In this document: positions 9,301 to 17,368 of the stretch, piece after piece
Layout of the letters: each line of letters begins with the position of its first letter
Numbering within the stretch: position 1 is the first letter of the stretch
Assembly: GCF_000826525.2 (NCBI RefSeq)
Contig: NZ_LN651331.1
Span: 744,026 to 808,025, forward strand
Origin: Mobilicoccus massiliensis
Lineage (GTDB): Bacteria > Actinomycetota > Actinomycetes > Actinomycetales > Dermatophilaceae
Length of the DNA stretch: 64,000 nucleotides
Reading direction: 5' to 3'
The notes under the pieces: model-generated
Told to the model about the DNA's origin: nothing
The model's database searches: none
Seen by the model: the letters and a program-made list of their open reading frames with translations, nothing else
Program-made: the position numbers and the translations under genes

Positions 9301-11251
9301 CACCGAGCGTGAGTTGCAGCATCTCGATCCCGAACGCATGTGCCGGCACGCCGAGGACGTCGCCGACCTCGTGCGCCGTATCGGCCCCCTCACCACCGAG
9401 GAGGTCCTCGCGCGCACCCGCCCCGACGTCCGCGGCGACGCCGACGACTGGCTCGCCGAGCTCGGAGCATCCCGGCGACTCATCGAGATCCGCATGGCCG
9501 GCAGACCACACTGGGCGGCGATCGAGGACGTCGGACGTCTGCGGGACGCCCTCGGTGTCGCCGTTCCTCCTGGGGTTCCCGACGTGTTCCTCGAACCGTT
9601 GCCCGATCCCCTGGGTGACCTCGTCGGTCGCTACGCCCGCTGTCACGGCCCGTTCCCCGCCGACGACCCCGCCACCCGGCTCGGGCTCGGCACCGCCGTC
9701 GTGCGCGACGCCCTGCGACGGCTCATCTCGTCGGGGCGCCTCGTCGAGGGCGAGCTGCGGCCCGCCGGCTCGGGAATCGATTACTGCGACGCCGAGATCC
9801 TCCGTCGCCTGCGGCGCCGCAGCCTCGCCGCGCTACGCGCCGAGGTCGAGCCGGCATCGCCGCGCGACCTCGCCCGGTTCGCTGCCGCCTGGCAGGGGGT
9901 GGCCGACGACTCCGGCGAGGCGCGTCCCACGCTCCGTGGGTCGGCCGGGCTGCTGCGTGCCGTCGAACAGCTCTCGGGCGCGCGGGTGCCCGCAAGCGCG
10001 CTCGAGTCGTTGGTCCTGCCCGCACGCGTGCAGGGCTACACCCCGTCGATGCTCGACGAGGCCCTGGCCCGCGGCGACGTGCTCTGGCAGGGACACGGCA
10101 CGATCGCGGGCGACGACGGATGGGTCTCGCTGCACCTCGCCGACACGGCGTATCTCACGCTCGCGGAGCCCGAGGACGACGAGTCCACCGACGCGTCGTC
10201 GTTGGACGCGCGGGTGTCGGAGCTCCTGGGCTCCGGTGGAGGCTACTTCTTCACCGGGCTCGTCGACGCGCTCCACGACCAGACGCACGGCGAGGATCAC
10301 GTCGACGGCCACCCCGCCTCCGAGGACGCCGTGCTCGAAGCGATCTGGCGTCTCGTGTGGAGCGGCCGACTCACCAACGACACCTTCGCCCCGGTACGCG
10401 CCCTGCTCTCCGGCGGCCACGGGGCACACAAGACGCGGCGACGGCCCGGGCCGGCGCGGATCGGGCGGCGAGGCATCGGGGCGCTCGGCTCCCGTTCACT
10501 CGCCCGTACTGCCCGCGCCACACCACCGCGCGGCATCGGGCGTTGGACGCTGCTGCCCGACGTCGAGACCGACCCGACCGCCCGCACGCTCGCGACCGCC
10601 GAGGTCCTCCTCGATCGCTACGGGGTACTCACCCGAGGCTCGGTCGAGGCCGAAGGCGTCGAGGGCGGTTTCTCGGCGATGTACAAGGTGCTCAGCGCAG
10701 CCGAGGACACCGGGGCGGTGCGTCGCGGCTACTTCGTCGAGCACCTGGGAGCGGCCCAGTTCGCGTCCGCGGGGGCCGTCGACCGTCTGCGCGCCCTCGC
10801 CCGGGGGGTCGGTGAGTTCGACGCGTCAGGCTCGTCCTCAGCGCTCCTGCTCGCGTCCTCGGATCCGGCCAACCCCTATGGCGCCGCGCTGGAATGGCCC
10901 GATCGCGATGAGGGTGGTCACCGCCCCGGACGCAAGGCGGGTGGTCTCGTCGTGCTCGTCGACGGCCGGCTCGTGTGCTTTCTCGAACGCGGCGGACGCA
11001 CGGTGCTCACCTTCCCGCCCGACGAGGACGCCGGCCAGGCGGCACTCGCCGATCTCACCGGCGCGGCCACCGTGTGGACCCGCGCGGCCCAGGCCCTCGC
11101 CGATACCGTGCGCCGGGGGTCGCTCGACCGGCTCACCGTGGTCACCATCGACGGCGAACAGGCCCTCGGCTCCGAGCATCCGTTCGCCGGTGCCCTCGTC
11201 GAGGCGGGGTTCCACACCAGCCCGCAGGGACTGCGGATTCGGAGGACGTGA
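6389..11251 (+). CDS. lhr: Large Lhr-type superfamily 2 ATP-dependent helicase
   Basis: 1,620 aa, close to the 1,500-1,600 of long-form actinobacterial Lhr. These enzymes track 3'-5' on single-stranded DNA, unwind RNA:DNA hybrids and act in DNA repair. Motifs: Walker A APTGSGKT at residues 76-83, DEIHAL at 199-204, SAT in GLSATVR, and motif VI QRVGRAGHQ. The Lhr winged-helix and beta-barrel core follow, and then a long C-terminal region ending in STxxGLRIR-like SPQGLRIRRT. The ATG at 6389 is a choice; another lies at 6410. The gene ends 1 bp before the Nei2-type glycosylase gene, so the two are probably co-transcribed, a pairing common in actinobacteria. Confidence 0.95.
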   Translation: MDESTHAMDDPQNDPAGRGERESPDRPEIGSATGAALQRFSPATREWFTSSFPAPTAAQEGAWSAIGSGEHTLVVAPTGSGKTLSAFLSALDRLTSTPPPEPEKRCRVLYVSPLKALAVDVERNLRSPLVGIGHAARRLGLPEPDVAVAVRSGDTPADERRAFARRPTDILITTPESLFLLLTSQARQALAGVETVIIDEIHALAGTKRGAHLAVSLDRLDALLPAPAQRIGLSATVRPLEEVARFLAGGRPVTTVAPPAHKRWDLQVVVPVEDMGALGQTTGDLSGPAAGAEQRTSIWPHVEERLVDLIDAQHSTLVFANSRRLAERLTTRLNEIHEGRLEAVLDPSVEQNDPGTGEPVSLATAVEQLHRPPAQLMGQSGASRARRTGSVLARAHHGSVSRDQRAEIEGALKAGRLPAVVATSSLELGIDMGAIDLVVQVESPPSVAGGLQRVGRAGHQVGAVSKGVFFPKYRGDLVQTTVVVERMREGAIEALRIPRNPLDVLAQQIVAMCALDEWTVESMLALFRRSAAFADLSPAMFESVLDMLAGRYPSEEFAELRPRIVWDRLGGTLTGRPGAQRLAVTSGGTIPDRGLFGVFLAGDGAGRRVGELDEEMVYESRVGDVFTLGTSTWRIEDITHDQVLVTPAPGQPGRLPFWKGDTLGRPIELGRAVGAFVREITGLPDDAARERARAAGLDAWAADNLLAYLREQAEATGVAPTDRHIVLERFRDEIGDWQIAIHSPFGEQVHAPWALCVSARMRERFGVDVQAMHGDDGIVLRLPDLEFDADPAQVLAEIGDLVVLDPDEVTELVTAQVGGSALFASRFRECADRALLLPRRNPGKRQALWQQRQRSAQLLEVASRYPEFPIVLEAVRECLQDVFDVPGLVELMRAIAGRSVSLVSVDTEHPSPFARSLLFGYVAQFLYEGDSPLAERRAAALSLDPTLLAELLGRGEGASLRDLLDPEVVTATERELQHLDPERMCRHAEDVADLVRRIGPLTTEEVLARTRPDVRGDADDWLAELGASRRLIEIRMAGRPHWAAIEDVGRLRDALGVAVPPGVPDVFLEPLPDPLGDLVGRYARCHGPFPADDPATRLGLGTAVVRDALRRLISSGRLVEGELRPAGSGIDYCDAEILRRLRRRSLAALRAEVEPASPRDLARFAAAWQGVADDSGEARPTLRGSAGLLRAVEQLSGARVPASALESLVLPARVQGYTPSMLDEALARGDVLWQGHGTIAGDDGWVSLHLADTAYLTLAEPEDDESTDASSLDARVSELLGSGGGYFFTGLVDALHDQTHGEDHVDGHPASEDAVLEAIWRLVWSGRLTNDTFAPVRALLSGGHGAHKTRRRPGPARIGRRGIGALGSRSLARTARATPPRGIGRWTLLPDVETDPTARTLATAEVLLDRYGVLTRGSVEAEGVEGGFSAMYKVLSAAEDTGAVRRGYFVEHLGAAQFASAGAVDRLRALARGVGEFDASGSSSALLLASSDPANPYGAALEWPDRDEGGHRPGRKAGGLVVLVDGRLVCFLERGGRTVLTFPPDEDAGQAALADLTGAATVWTRAAQALADTVRRGSLDRLTVVTIDGEQALGSEHPFAGALVEAGFHTSPQGLRIRRT

Positions 11252-11252
11252 G

Positions 11253-12125
11253 ATGCCCGAGGGCGACGTCGTGCTGCGCACGGCCCGGCGACTGGACGAG
11301 GCGTTCGCCGGGGCGGTGCTGCGCCGTGCCGAACTGCGGTGGGGCGAGCGCGATGCGTCGGTGCTGGTCGGAGACGTCACCACCGAGGTCGTCGCGCGAG
11401 GCAAGCACATCCTCCACCGCACGCGGGCCGGGTGGACGCTGCACTCCCACCTGCGCATGGAGGGCAGCTGGCACCTTGCTCACGCGGGCGAGCGCGTGCC
11501 GGCGCGCCCCGACGTGCGGGCCGTCCTCGCCACCGACGCGTGGATCGGCCTGGGGCTACGCCTCGGGATGCTCGACCTCCTGCGCACCGACGACGAGCAC
11601 CGGCTCGTCGGCCATCTCGGGCCCGACATCCTCGGCGCCGACTGGGACGAGGATCTCGCCGTCCGTCGCCTCGGGCAGAGCCCCTCCCCGATCGGGGAGG
11701 CCCTGCTCGACCAGCGGAATCTCGCCGGCGTCGGCACCCTGTACGCCAGCGAGAGCCTCTTCCTCGAGCGACTCCATCCGTGGGCCCGGGCCGACACCCT
11801 CGGCGCCGAGACGATCCGGCGTCTCGTCCGGCGCGCCCACCGGCTGCTGCACGCCAACGTCGCGCACGTCGTGCAGTCGAGCACGGGATCGCGCCGCAAC
11901 GGCGAGAACGCGTACGTCCACGCACGCTCGGGCCGCCCGTGTCGGCGATGCCACGACACGGTCCGGGTCGCGATGATCGGGGACGCGCCGACCCGACGCA
12001 CGATGTTCTACTGCCCGAGTTGCCAGGGTGGCCTCGCGCCCGGAGACGACGGTGCCCCGCAACAGCCGCTGGGAGCCGGCTCCCGCGGACGACACCGCGG
12101 TTACTCGGCCCGTGGCCGAGCCTGA
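11253..12125 (+). CDS. nei2: Formamidopyrimidine/endonuclease VIII-type DNA glycosylase (Nei2 type)
   Basis: 290 aa. The N-terminus MPEGDVV gives the catalytic Pro2 and Glu3 of the Fpg/Nei family, which remove oxidised bases and cut the abasic site by beta/delta elimination. A helix-two-turn-helix region contains LLDQRNLAGVGTLYASESLF. The C-terminal zinc finger is CRRCHDTVRV then FYCPSCQ. A basic, low-complexity tail of about 30 residues follows the finger. It begins immediately after lhr, so both repair enzymes are probably made together. Confidence 0.92.
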   Translation: MPEGDVVLRTARRLDEAFAGAVLRRAELRWGERDASVLVGDVTTEVVARGKHILHRTRAGWTLHSHLRMEGSWHLAHAGERVPARPDVRAVLATDAWIGLGLRLGMLDLLRTDDEHRLVGHLGPDILGADWDEDLAVRRLGQSPSPIGEALLDQRNLAGVGTLYASESLFLERLHPWARADTLGAETIRRLVRRAHRLLHANVAHVVQSSTGSRRNGENAYVHARSGRPCRRCHDTVRVAMIGDAPTRRTMFYCPSCQGGLAPGDDGAPQQPLGAGSRGRHRGYSARGRA

Positions 12126-12132
12126 GAGCCGA

Positions 12133-12438
12133 TCAGGCCGCCGGCGCCTGAGCCTCGACCCGCGGACGCACCGGCAGCGCGACGGGCGTCGCCAAGCTCT
12201 CGTGCTCCAGGCTCGCGTACCGGGTCGACACCTCGGCGAACAGACGCGAGAGAGGCAACTCGAGCGCCTCGCAGATCGCGGCGAGCAGCTCGGAGGAGGC
12301 CTCCTTCTCGCCGCGCTCGACCTCGCTGAGGTACCCGAGCGAGACGCGAGCGGACGCGGAGACGTCACGCAGCGTGCGACCCTGGTCCTTGCGGGACTCG
12401 CGGATCACATCGCCCACGTGCGTGCGGAGCAACACCAT
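12133..12438 (-). CDS. clgR: ClgR-type XRE transcriptional regulator
   Basis: 101 aa. An XRE helix-turn-helix spans about residues 8-63: [25 protein letters not shown] with recognition region [26 protein letters not shown]. The linked [18 protein letters not shown] stretch is typical of ClgR, the actinobacterial activator of clp protease genes. Its place after cinA-pgsA and near recA-recX is the standard one, which supports the name. A GAGAGGAGG Shine-Dalgarno sequence precedes the ATG at 12438. It converges with the Nei2-type gene with a 7-bp gap. Confidence 0.88.
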   Translation of the reverse strand: MVLLRTHVGDVIRESRKDQGRTLRDVSASARVSLGYLSEVERGEKEASSELLAAICEALELPLSRLFAEVSTRYASLEHESLATPVALPVRPRVEAQAPAA

Positions 12439-12506
12439 GACGCCTCCTCTCGGCGGTGTTCACCAGGATAACGGGCGGCCTGGCGCGATGCGCCTCGCGA
12501 CGTCGC

Positions 12507-13010
12507 TCAACGAGGTCGGCCCAGCGTGTCGAGCGCGAGCCGCAGGACCACCTCGACCGAATCGGCCCGAACCACAGACCGGCTCGCACCGCCGGTGGCG
12601 CGCTCGGCCAGGCCTTCGATGAGATACGTGACGGGCGCAGTGACCTCGTCACCGCGCGCGACCGCGACGTAGACCGTGCCGGCGGGGCGGCCGTCCGCAG
12701 GGCCGGGCCCGGCGACCCCCGTGGTGGCGGCTCCCCACGTCGCGCCGCACACCTGGGCGACACCGACGGCCATCTGCGCGGCGACCTCGGCCTGGACCGG
12801 GCCGCCGTCCTGCAGCAACGCCGCGTCGACGCCGAGGATTCCCGCCTTGAGATCGGTGGCGTAGGCGACGACCCCGCCGCGGAGCGCGTCGGAGGACCCG
12901 GGGATCTCGGTGAGCGCGGCGAGCACGAGTCCGCCGGTCAGCGACTCCGCGACGGCGATCGTCTCTCCTCGCCGTCGCAGGACGTCGAGCAGTGCGGCGG
13001 CGTCGTTCAC
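12507..13010 (-). CDS. cinA: CinA C-terminal-type nicotinamide-nucleotide amidase (PncC)
   Basis: 167 aa, a stand-alone CinA C-terminal domain. Members deamidate NMN to nicotinic acid mononucleotide. Visible family blocks are VAESLTGGLVLAALTEIPGSS, FxGGVVAYATDLKAGILGV and the ATTGVAGPGPADGRPAGTVYVA stretch that forms the active site. It overlaps pgsA by 4 bp (ATGA), so rimO-pgsA-cinA are probably translationally coupled, with clgR following after 68 bp. Confidence 0.92.
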   Translation of the reverse strand: MNDAAALLDVLRRRGETIAVAESLTGGLVLAALTEIPGSSDALRGGVVAYATDLKAGILGVDAALLQDGGPVQAEVAAQMAVGVAQVCGATWGAATTGVAGPGPADGRPAGTVYVAVARGDEVTAPVTYLIEGLAERATGGASRSVVRADSVEVVLRLALDTLGRPR

Positions 13011-13621
13011 GCGCGCCCCTCGTCGGCGGTCGACTCGGCGACGAGCCGCCGCGCGGCCAGCACGTAGTCGATGCCGGTGACGACCGTGACGACGACGGCC
13101 GCGCCCATGACCGCGCTCGCGGCCCAGACGAACACGCCTCCGAGCGGAGCGATGAACAGCCCGAGCGCGAGGGCCTGCAGCGCCGTCTTGAGCTTGCCGC
13201 CCTTGCTCGCGGGCATGACCCCGTACCTGATGACGACGAAGCGCAGGAGGGTGATACCGAGCTCACGGACGAGCACGACGATCGTCACCCACCACCACAG
13301 CTCGCCGATGAGAGACAGGCCGATGAAGGCGGCGCCCGTGAGGGCCTTGTCGGCGATGGGGTCGGCGATCTTGCCGAAGTCGGTGACGAGGCCGTACTTG
13401 CGGGCGAGATCCCCGTCGATGCGGTCGGTGATCATCGCCACCGTGAACACCCCGAAAGCCCACCAGCGATCGGAGACGTCGAGGCCACCGTGACGCAGCA
13501 GCAGCCAGAGGAACACCGGGACCAGCACGATGCGCAGCAGCGTCAGCGCGTTGGGGACGTTGACGTTGCTGGGCCTGGCCATGCCGTCGTCACCGGAGCC
13601 CGGCGTGGATGCCGTGCTCAT
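13007..13621 (-). CDS. pgsA: CDP-diacylglycerol-glycerol-3-phosphate 3-phosphatidyltransferase
   Basis: 204 aa membrane enzyme that makes phosphatidylglycerol phosphate, the first committed step to phosphatidylglycerol and cardiolipin. The CDP-alcohol phosphatidyltransferase signature D-x2-DG-x2-AR-x8-G-x3-D-x3-D is complete, reading [12 protein letters not shown] then [15 protein letters not shown]. Several membrane helices follow. It overlaps rimO upstream and cinA downstream by 4 bp each. Some actinobacterial paralogues use inositol phosphate, but the position next to cinA favours the glycerol-phosphate enzyme. Confidence 0.9.
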   Translation of the reverse strand: MSTASTPGSGDDGMARPSNVNVPNALTLLRIVLVPVFLWLLLRHGGLDVSDRWWAFGVFTVAMITDRIDGDLARKYGLVTDFGKIADPIADKALTGAAFIGLSLIGELWWWVTIVVLVRELGITLLRFVVIRYGVMPASKGGKLKTALQALALGLFIAPLGGVFVWAASAVMGAAVVVTVVTGIDYVLAARRLVAESTADEGRA

Positions 13622-15090
13622 GTCGCCACCCCGGTCGGCTCCACCAGAAGGTCGACCCCGTCGGAGTCGACGACCCGGCCCCGCACGAGCCGACCGACCT
13701 CGACCGGTGCGGTCAGGCGGCAGACACCGTCGACCTCCGGGCCCTGGTGATCGGCCCGGCCGACGGACGCCACCGCGCCCTCACCCGACGCCGCATCGGC
13801 CACCACCGCGTCGTCATCGTCGTCGTCACGCTCGATCTCGTCGACGAGCACGGTGACGTCCGTGCCGACGCGTTCGCTCGCGCGCTGGTTCATGAGCTCT
13901 TCGACGAGGTCGGTGACGTGCGCGACCCGTTCGGCGACGACGCCGTCGGGCAGGTGGTCGTCGAGGTCGACGGCCTCGGTGCCGTCCTCGTCGGAGTAGC
14001 CGAAGACCCCGACGACGTCCATGCGCGCGCCTTCGAGGAACGAGCAGAGCACGTCGACGTCCTCCTCGGTCTCGCCGGGGAATCCGACGATGACGTTGGA
14101 GCGGATGCCGGCCTCGGGCACGAGTGTGCGGATGCGGTCGATGAGGCCGAGGAAGTCCTCGGCGCCGCCGAACCGGCGCATCCGGCGCAGCAGGGTCGGG
14201 CTCGCGTGTTGGAACGACAGGTCGAAATACGGCACGACGCCGGGCGTCTCGGCCATGACCTCGAGCAGGCCGGGCCTGATCTCGGCGGGTTGCAGATAGG
14301 AGACCCGCACCCGCTCGATCCCGTCGACCTCGGCGAGGCTCGGCAGCAGCGACTCGAGCAGACGCAGGTCGCCGAGGTCCTTGCCGTAGGAGGTCGAGTT
14401 CTCGGAGACGAGCAGCACCTCCCGCACGCCGTTCTCGGCAAGCCACCGGGCCTCGGCGAGCACGTCGGCCGGGCGGCGGGAGACGAACGAGCCGCGGAAC
14501 GCCGGGATCGCGCAGAACGCACAGCGCCGATCGCAGCCGCTCGCGATCTTCAGCGGCGCCCACGGTGCGTCACCGAGCCGGGCCCGCGGTGTGCTCTGCA
14601 TCCACACCCCGGGGACGACGACCTCGGCCTCGGCCATCGCCGCGGGTCGCTCGGTGGGTGCGAGCGGGAGCAACGTGCGGCGGTCCCGCGGCACGTGGGA
14701 CTCGGGCCGCTGGCCGGCGAGGATCGAGCGCAGCTGCGACGACATGTCGGTGTAGGAGTCGAACCCGAGCACCGCGTCGGCCTCCGGCAGCTCTGCGGCG
14801 AGCTGCTCGCCATACCGTTCGGCGAGGCAGCCGACCGCGACGAGCTTCTGGGTGCGGCCGTGCTCCTTGAGCTCGGCGGTCTCGAGAAGGGCGTCGATCG
14901 AGTCCTTCTTGGCCTGCTCGACGAACCCGCATGTGTTGACGACCGCGACATCGGCCTCACCGGGGTCGTCGACGAGCGTCCACCCGCCGGCCTGCAGGCG
15001 CCCCGCGAGCTCCTCGGAGTCGACGTCGTTGCGCGCGCACCCCAGCGTCACGATCGCGACGGACCCATGCACCTCGACGGCCTCAGACAT
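13618..15090 (-). CDS. rimO: Ribosomal protein S12 methylthiotransferase RimO
   Basis: 490 aa radical-SAM enzyme that adds a methylthio group to an Asp of ribosomal protein S12. The N-terminal UPF0004 domain has its three cluster cysteines in [17 protein letters not shown] and VGCLAERYG. The radical-SAM motif CDRRCAFC is followed by [16 protein letters not shown]-type beta-barrel ends the protein. The ATG at 15090 was chosen because [17 protein letters not shown] begins the conserved domain and because a TACAGT box sits 6 nt upstream, so the mRNA is probably leaderless. Acidic insertions near the C-terminus (DDDDDD) are unusual. Confidence 0.95.
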   Translation of the reverse strand: MSEAVEVHGSVAIVTLGCARNDVDSEELAGRLQAGGWTLVDDPGEADVAVVNTCGFVEQAKKDSIDALLETAELKEHGRTQKLVAVGCLAERYGEQLAAELPEADAVLGFDSYTDMSSQLRSILAGQRPESHVPRDRRTLLPLAPTERPAAMAEAEVVVPGVWMQSTPRARLGDAPWAPLKIASGCDRRCAFCAIPAFRGSFVSRRPADVLAEARWLAENGVREVLLVSENSTSYGKDLGDLRLLESLLPSLAEVDGIERVRVSYLQPAEIRPGLLEVMAETPGVVPYFDLSFQHASPTLLRRMRRFGGAEDFLGLIDRIRTLVPEAGIRSNVIVGFPGETEEDVDVLCSFLEGARMDVVGVFGYSDEDGTEAVDLDDHLPDGVVAERVAHVTDLVEELMNQRASERVGTDVTVLVDEIERDDDDDDAVVADAASGEGAVASVGRADHQGPEVDGVCRLTAPVEVGRLVRGRVVDSDGVDLLVEPTGVAT

Positions 15091-15096
15091 GCCCCC

Positions 15097-15102
15097 ACTG
15101 TA
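15097..15102 (-). promoter_or_regulatory. -10 box of a leaderless rimO promoter
   Basis: TACAGT on the minus strand lies 6 nt before the rimO ATG, with no Shine-Dalgarno sequence between. This spacing puts the transcript start at or next to the A of the ATG. No clear -35 is seen. Confidence 0.5.
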
Positions 15103-15199
15103 CGGGCGGCCACCGACACCCGACCCATCGCGCTCCGGCGTGCCAAGGGGCCGCCCGAGCATCCCTGCGCCGGTCCACGCACCGTGCCAGTGTGGAGTC

Positions 15200-16390
15200 A
15201 TGCCAGAGCAGCCGCGACGCCTCCTCGTCGACACCCACAACGACCTGCCGTTCGCGTGCCACGAGCTCGCCGGCCACGACTGGACGGTCCTCGACCTCGA
15301 CGCGGCACCGACCCACACCGACATCCCCCGGCTGCGCGCGGGCGGTGTGGGGGCACAGTTCTGGTCGGTGTTCGTCGCGGGGACGCTGCCCGGCCACGAG
15401 GCGGTGACCGCGACGCTCGAGCAGATCGACGCGACCCATCGCCTCGTCCGCCTTCGTCCGGAGCTCCAGTTCGCCCGCACCGCCGACGACATCGAGCGCA
15501 TCCACGCCGCCGGGCGCATCGCCTCCCTCATGGGCGCCGAGGGCGGTCATTCGATCGCGTGCTCGCTCGGCGTCCTACGCATGCTGCACGCGCTCGGCGT
15601 CGGCTACCTCACCCTCACCCACAACGAGCACGTGCCCTGGGCCGATTGCGCCGTGAGGCCCGAGAGGCTCGGCGGGCTCTCCGCGTTCGGGCGGGCCGTC
15701 GTCGACGAGATGAACCGGCTCGGGATGCTCGTCGACCTCTCCCACGTCTCCCCCGGCACGATGCGGGACGCCCTCGACGCGTCGTCGGCGCCGGTGATCT
15801 TCACGCACAGCAACGCACGCTCGCTCACCGACCATCCCCGCAACGTGCCGGACGACGTCCTGCGCGCGACGGCCGAGGCGGGCGGGGTGTGTTGTGCGAC
15901 GTTCGTCCCGGCGTTCTGCTCTCAGGAGCGGTACGACTGGGAGCGGGATGTCATCGCACGCGCCGAGACAGCCGGGATCGACGCCGAGGACGACCGCGCG
16001 CTGGAGGCCTTCGTCGCCGGCCTGGGCGAGACTCCCCCGCCGGTCGGCGTCCACGACGTCGCCGACCACGTCGATCGGCTGCGCGAGGTCGCGGGCGTCG
16101 AGCACGTCGGCATCGGTGGCGATTTCGATGGCACGTCCGTTCTACCCGACGGTCTCGAGGACGTCAGCACGTACCCGCGACTGCTCGGGGAGCTCGCGGC
16201 GCGCGGCTGGTCCGACGGCGACCTCGACCTGCTCGCCGGTCGTAACGTGCTGCGCGTCATGCGCGCCGCCGAGGACGTCGCCCGCGAGCGTGTCGACGAG
16301 TCCCCGAGCCTGGCCCGCATCGCCGAGCTCGACGGGGTGCCCGACGGCGTCGCGCCGGAGTTCGCCGCCGTGGTGCAGCGCACCTGGTGA
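15200..16390 (+). CDS. Membrane dipeptidase-type metallopeptidase (family M19)
   Basis: 396 aa TIM-barrel dipeptidase of family M19, which uses two zinc ions to cleave dipeptides. Ligand motifs are present: DTHNDLPF (His-x-Asp), the bridging Glu in GAEGGHS, HSNARS and GGDFDG. No signal peptide is visible, so it is probably cytoplasmic, as in most bacterial members. The ATG at 15200 lies about 110 bp from the divergent rimO start. It converges with the lipoprotein gene downstream. The physiological substrate is unknown. Confidence 0.92.
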   Translation: MPEQPRRLLVDTHNDLPFACHELAGHDWTVLDLDAAPTHTDIPRLRAGGVGAQFWSVFVAGTLPGHEAVTATLEQIDATHRLVRLRPELQFARTADDIERIHAAGRIASLMGAEGGHSIACSLGVLRMLHALGVGYLTLTHNEHVPWADCAVRPERLGGLSAFGRAVVDEMNRLGMLVDLSHVSPGTMRDALDASSAPVIFTHSNARSLTDHPRNVPDDVLRATAEAGGVCCATFVPAFCSQERYDWERDVIARAETAGIDAEDDRALEAFVAGLGETPPPVGVHDVADHVDRLREVAGVEHVGIGGDFDGTSVLPDGLEDVSTYPRLLGELAARGWSDGDLDLLAGRNVLRVMRAAEDVARERVDESPSLARIAELDGVPDGVAPEFAAVVQRTW

Positions 16391-16459
16391 TCCTGTCGCG
16401 GCCCGGCGCCGGCATGGTCGAGACGCGGTCGCCTCGCCCCAGAAACATCGGGTGGGAGG

Positions 16460-17368
16460 TCAGCCGGCCGGGCACGTACCCGCGTCCGCCGGCCCGAGGC
16501 GGGTGGCCAACCAGGTCGACAGCGCCGAGGCCGTCGCGGTCGCCGTCTCGTGGGTGCCGTCCTCGGGAGCGACGATGAACGCGATCGCCGTGCGCCCGCC
16601 ACCCTGCTCCACGGTGCCGATCTGGCGCACGAGGTGGCCGTGGGCGCTCGGACCCCACCCTCCCTTGAACCGGGACGGCGCCTTCACCGCACCGAGCCCC
16701 CACTGCTGGTCCTCGTCGATGCGGGACATCTCGTCGTAGACGAACGCGGCGTCGCTCGCGCACGGCAGGTGAGCGGCGTAGGTCGCCGCGTCCTCGACCC
16801 GCCAGTGGGTGCGTCCGAACCCGGCGGACTTGCCGCCCGCGTCGACGCCGACCTCGGTGCGCGCGTCACCACCGGCACGCAGCACGGCCTCGACGGCGTC
16901 GGCGGCCGCGGCGGAGGCGCCGAGGCCCCGGTAGAGCTGCGCGGCCGCCTCGTTGTCCGACCACTCGATGGCCGCCCGCACCTGAGCCCGCGTCCGGCCC
17001 CGACTCTTCTCCGTGGCCGTCGGCTGCGCTCCGGCCTTGGCCAGGGCCGCCACCGAGATCGGCACCTTGAGCGTCGACCACGCGTCGGAGTCCGTCGTGC
17101 GCCCGAGCACCTGGGGTGGCGTGGTGCCGCCAACGGGTGCCCACGCGAGCGAGATCTCCCCCGGATGCGCCGCCGCGAACTGCCGGAACGGCTCGACGAG
17201 CGCCTCGGCCGTGAGGGGAGGCGGCGCCGCGGGCGTGCGGCTCGCGGCATCGGCCACGACGAAGGGCTCGGGCGGGATGCCGTTGCAGGCGCCGACCAGG
17301 GCACAACCGAGTCCGGCCACCGCCACGGTCGTCGAGACCCGCGCCAACCTGCGAATCGTCATCGTCAC
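16460..17368 (-). CDS. Secreted serine beta-lactamase-fold lipoprotein
   Basis: 302 aa. The N-terminus has a basic start (MTIRRLARV), a hydrophobic core and a lipobox LVGAC, so it should be a membrane-anchored lipoprotein with Cys near residue 28. The body has the class A beta-lactamase/penicillin-binding triad: SxxK in DAWSTLKV, SDN in IEWSDNEAA and KGG in SRFKGGWG. This fits a beta-lactamase-related hydrolase or D,D-peptidase-like protein rather than a proven resistance enzyme: the usual omega-loop ExxLN motif is not evident. It overlaps ftsK by 4 bp, which suggests coupling to cell-wall or division functions. Confidence 0.8.
   Translation of the reverse strand: MTMTIRRLARVSTTVAVAGLGCALVGACNGIPPEPFVVADAASRTPAAPPPLTAEALVEPFRQFAAAHPGEISLAWAPVGGTTPPQVLGRTTDSDAWSTLKVPISVAALAKAGAQPTATEKSRGRTRAQVRAAIEWSDNEAAAQLYRGLGASAAAADAVEAVLRAGGDARTEVGVDAGGKSAGFGRTHWRVEDAATYAAHLPCASDAAFVYDEMSRIDEDQQWGLGAVKAPSRFKGGWGPSAHGHLVRQIGTVEQGGGRTAIAFIVAPEDGTHETATATASALSTWLATRLGPADAGTCPAG

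Noticed and set aside
16460..17368. Antibiotic-resistance beta-lactamase
   Set aside because: The SxxK, SDN and KGG motifs are present, but the omega-loop ExxLN-type motif is not evident and the protein is a lipoprotein coupled to ftsK, so resistance is not supported.
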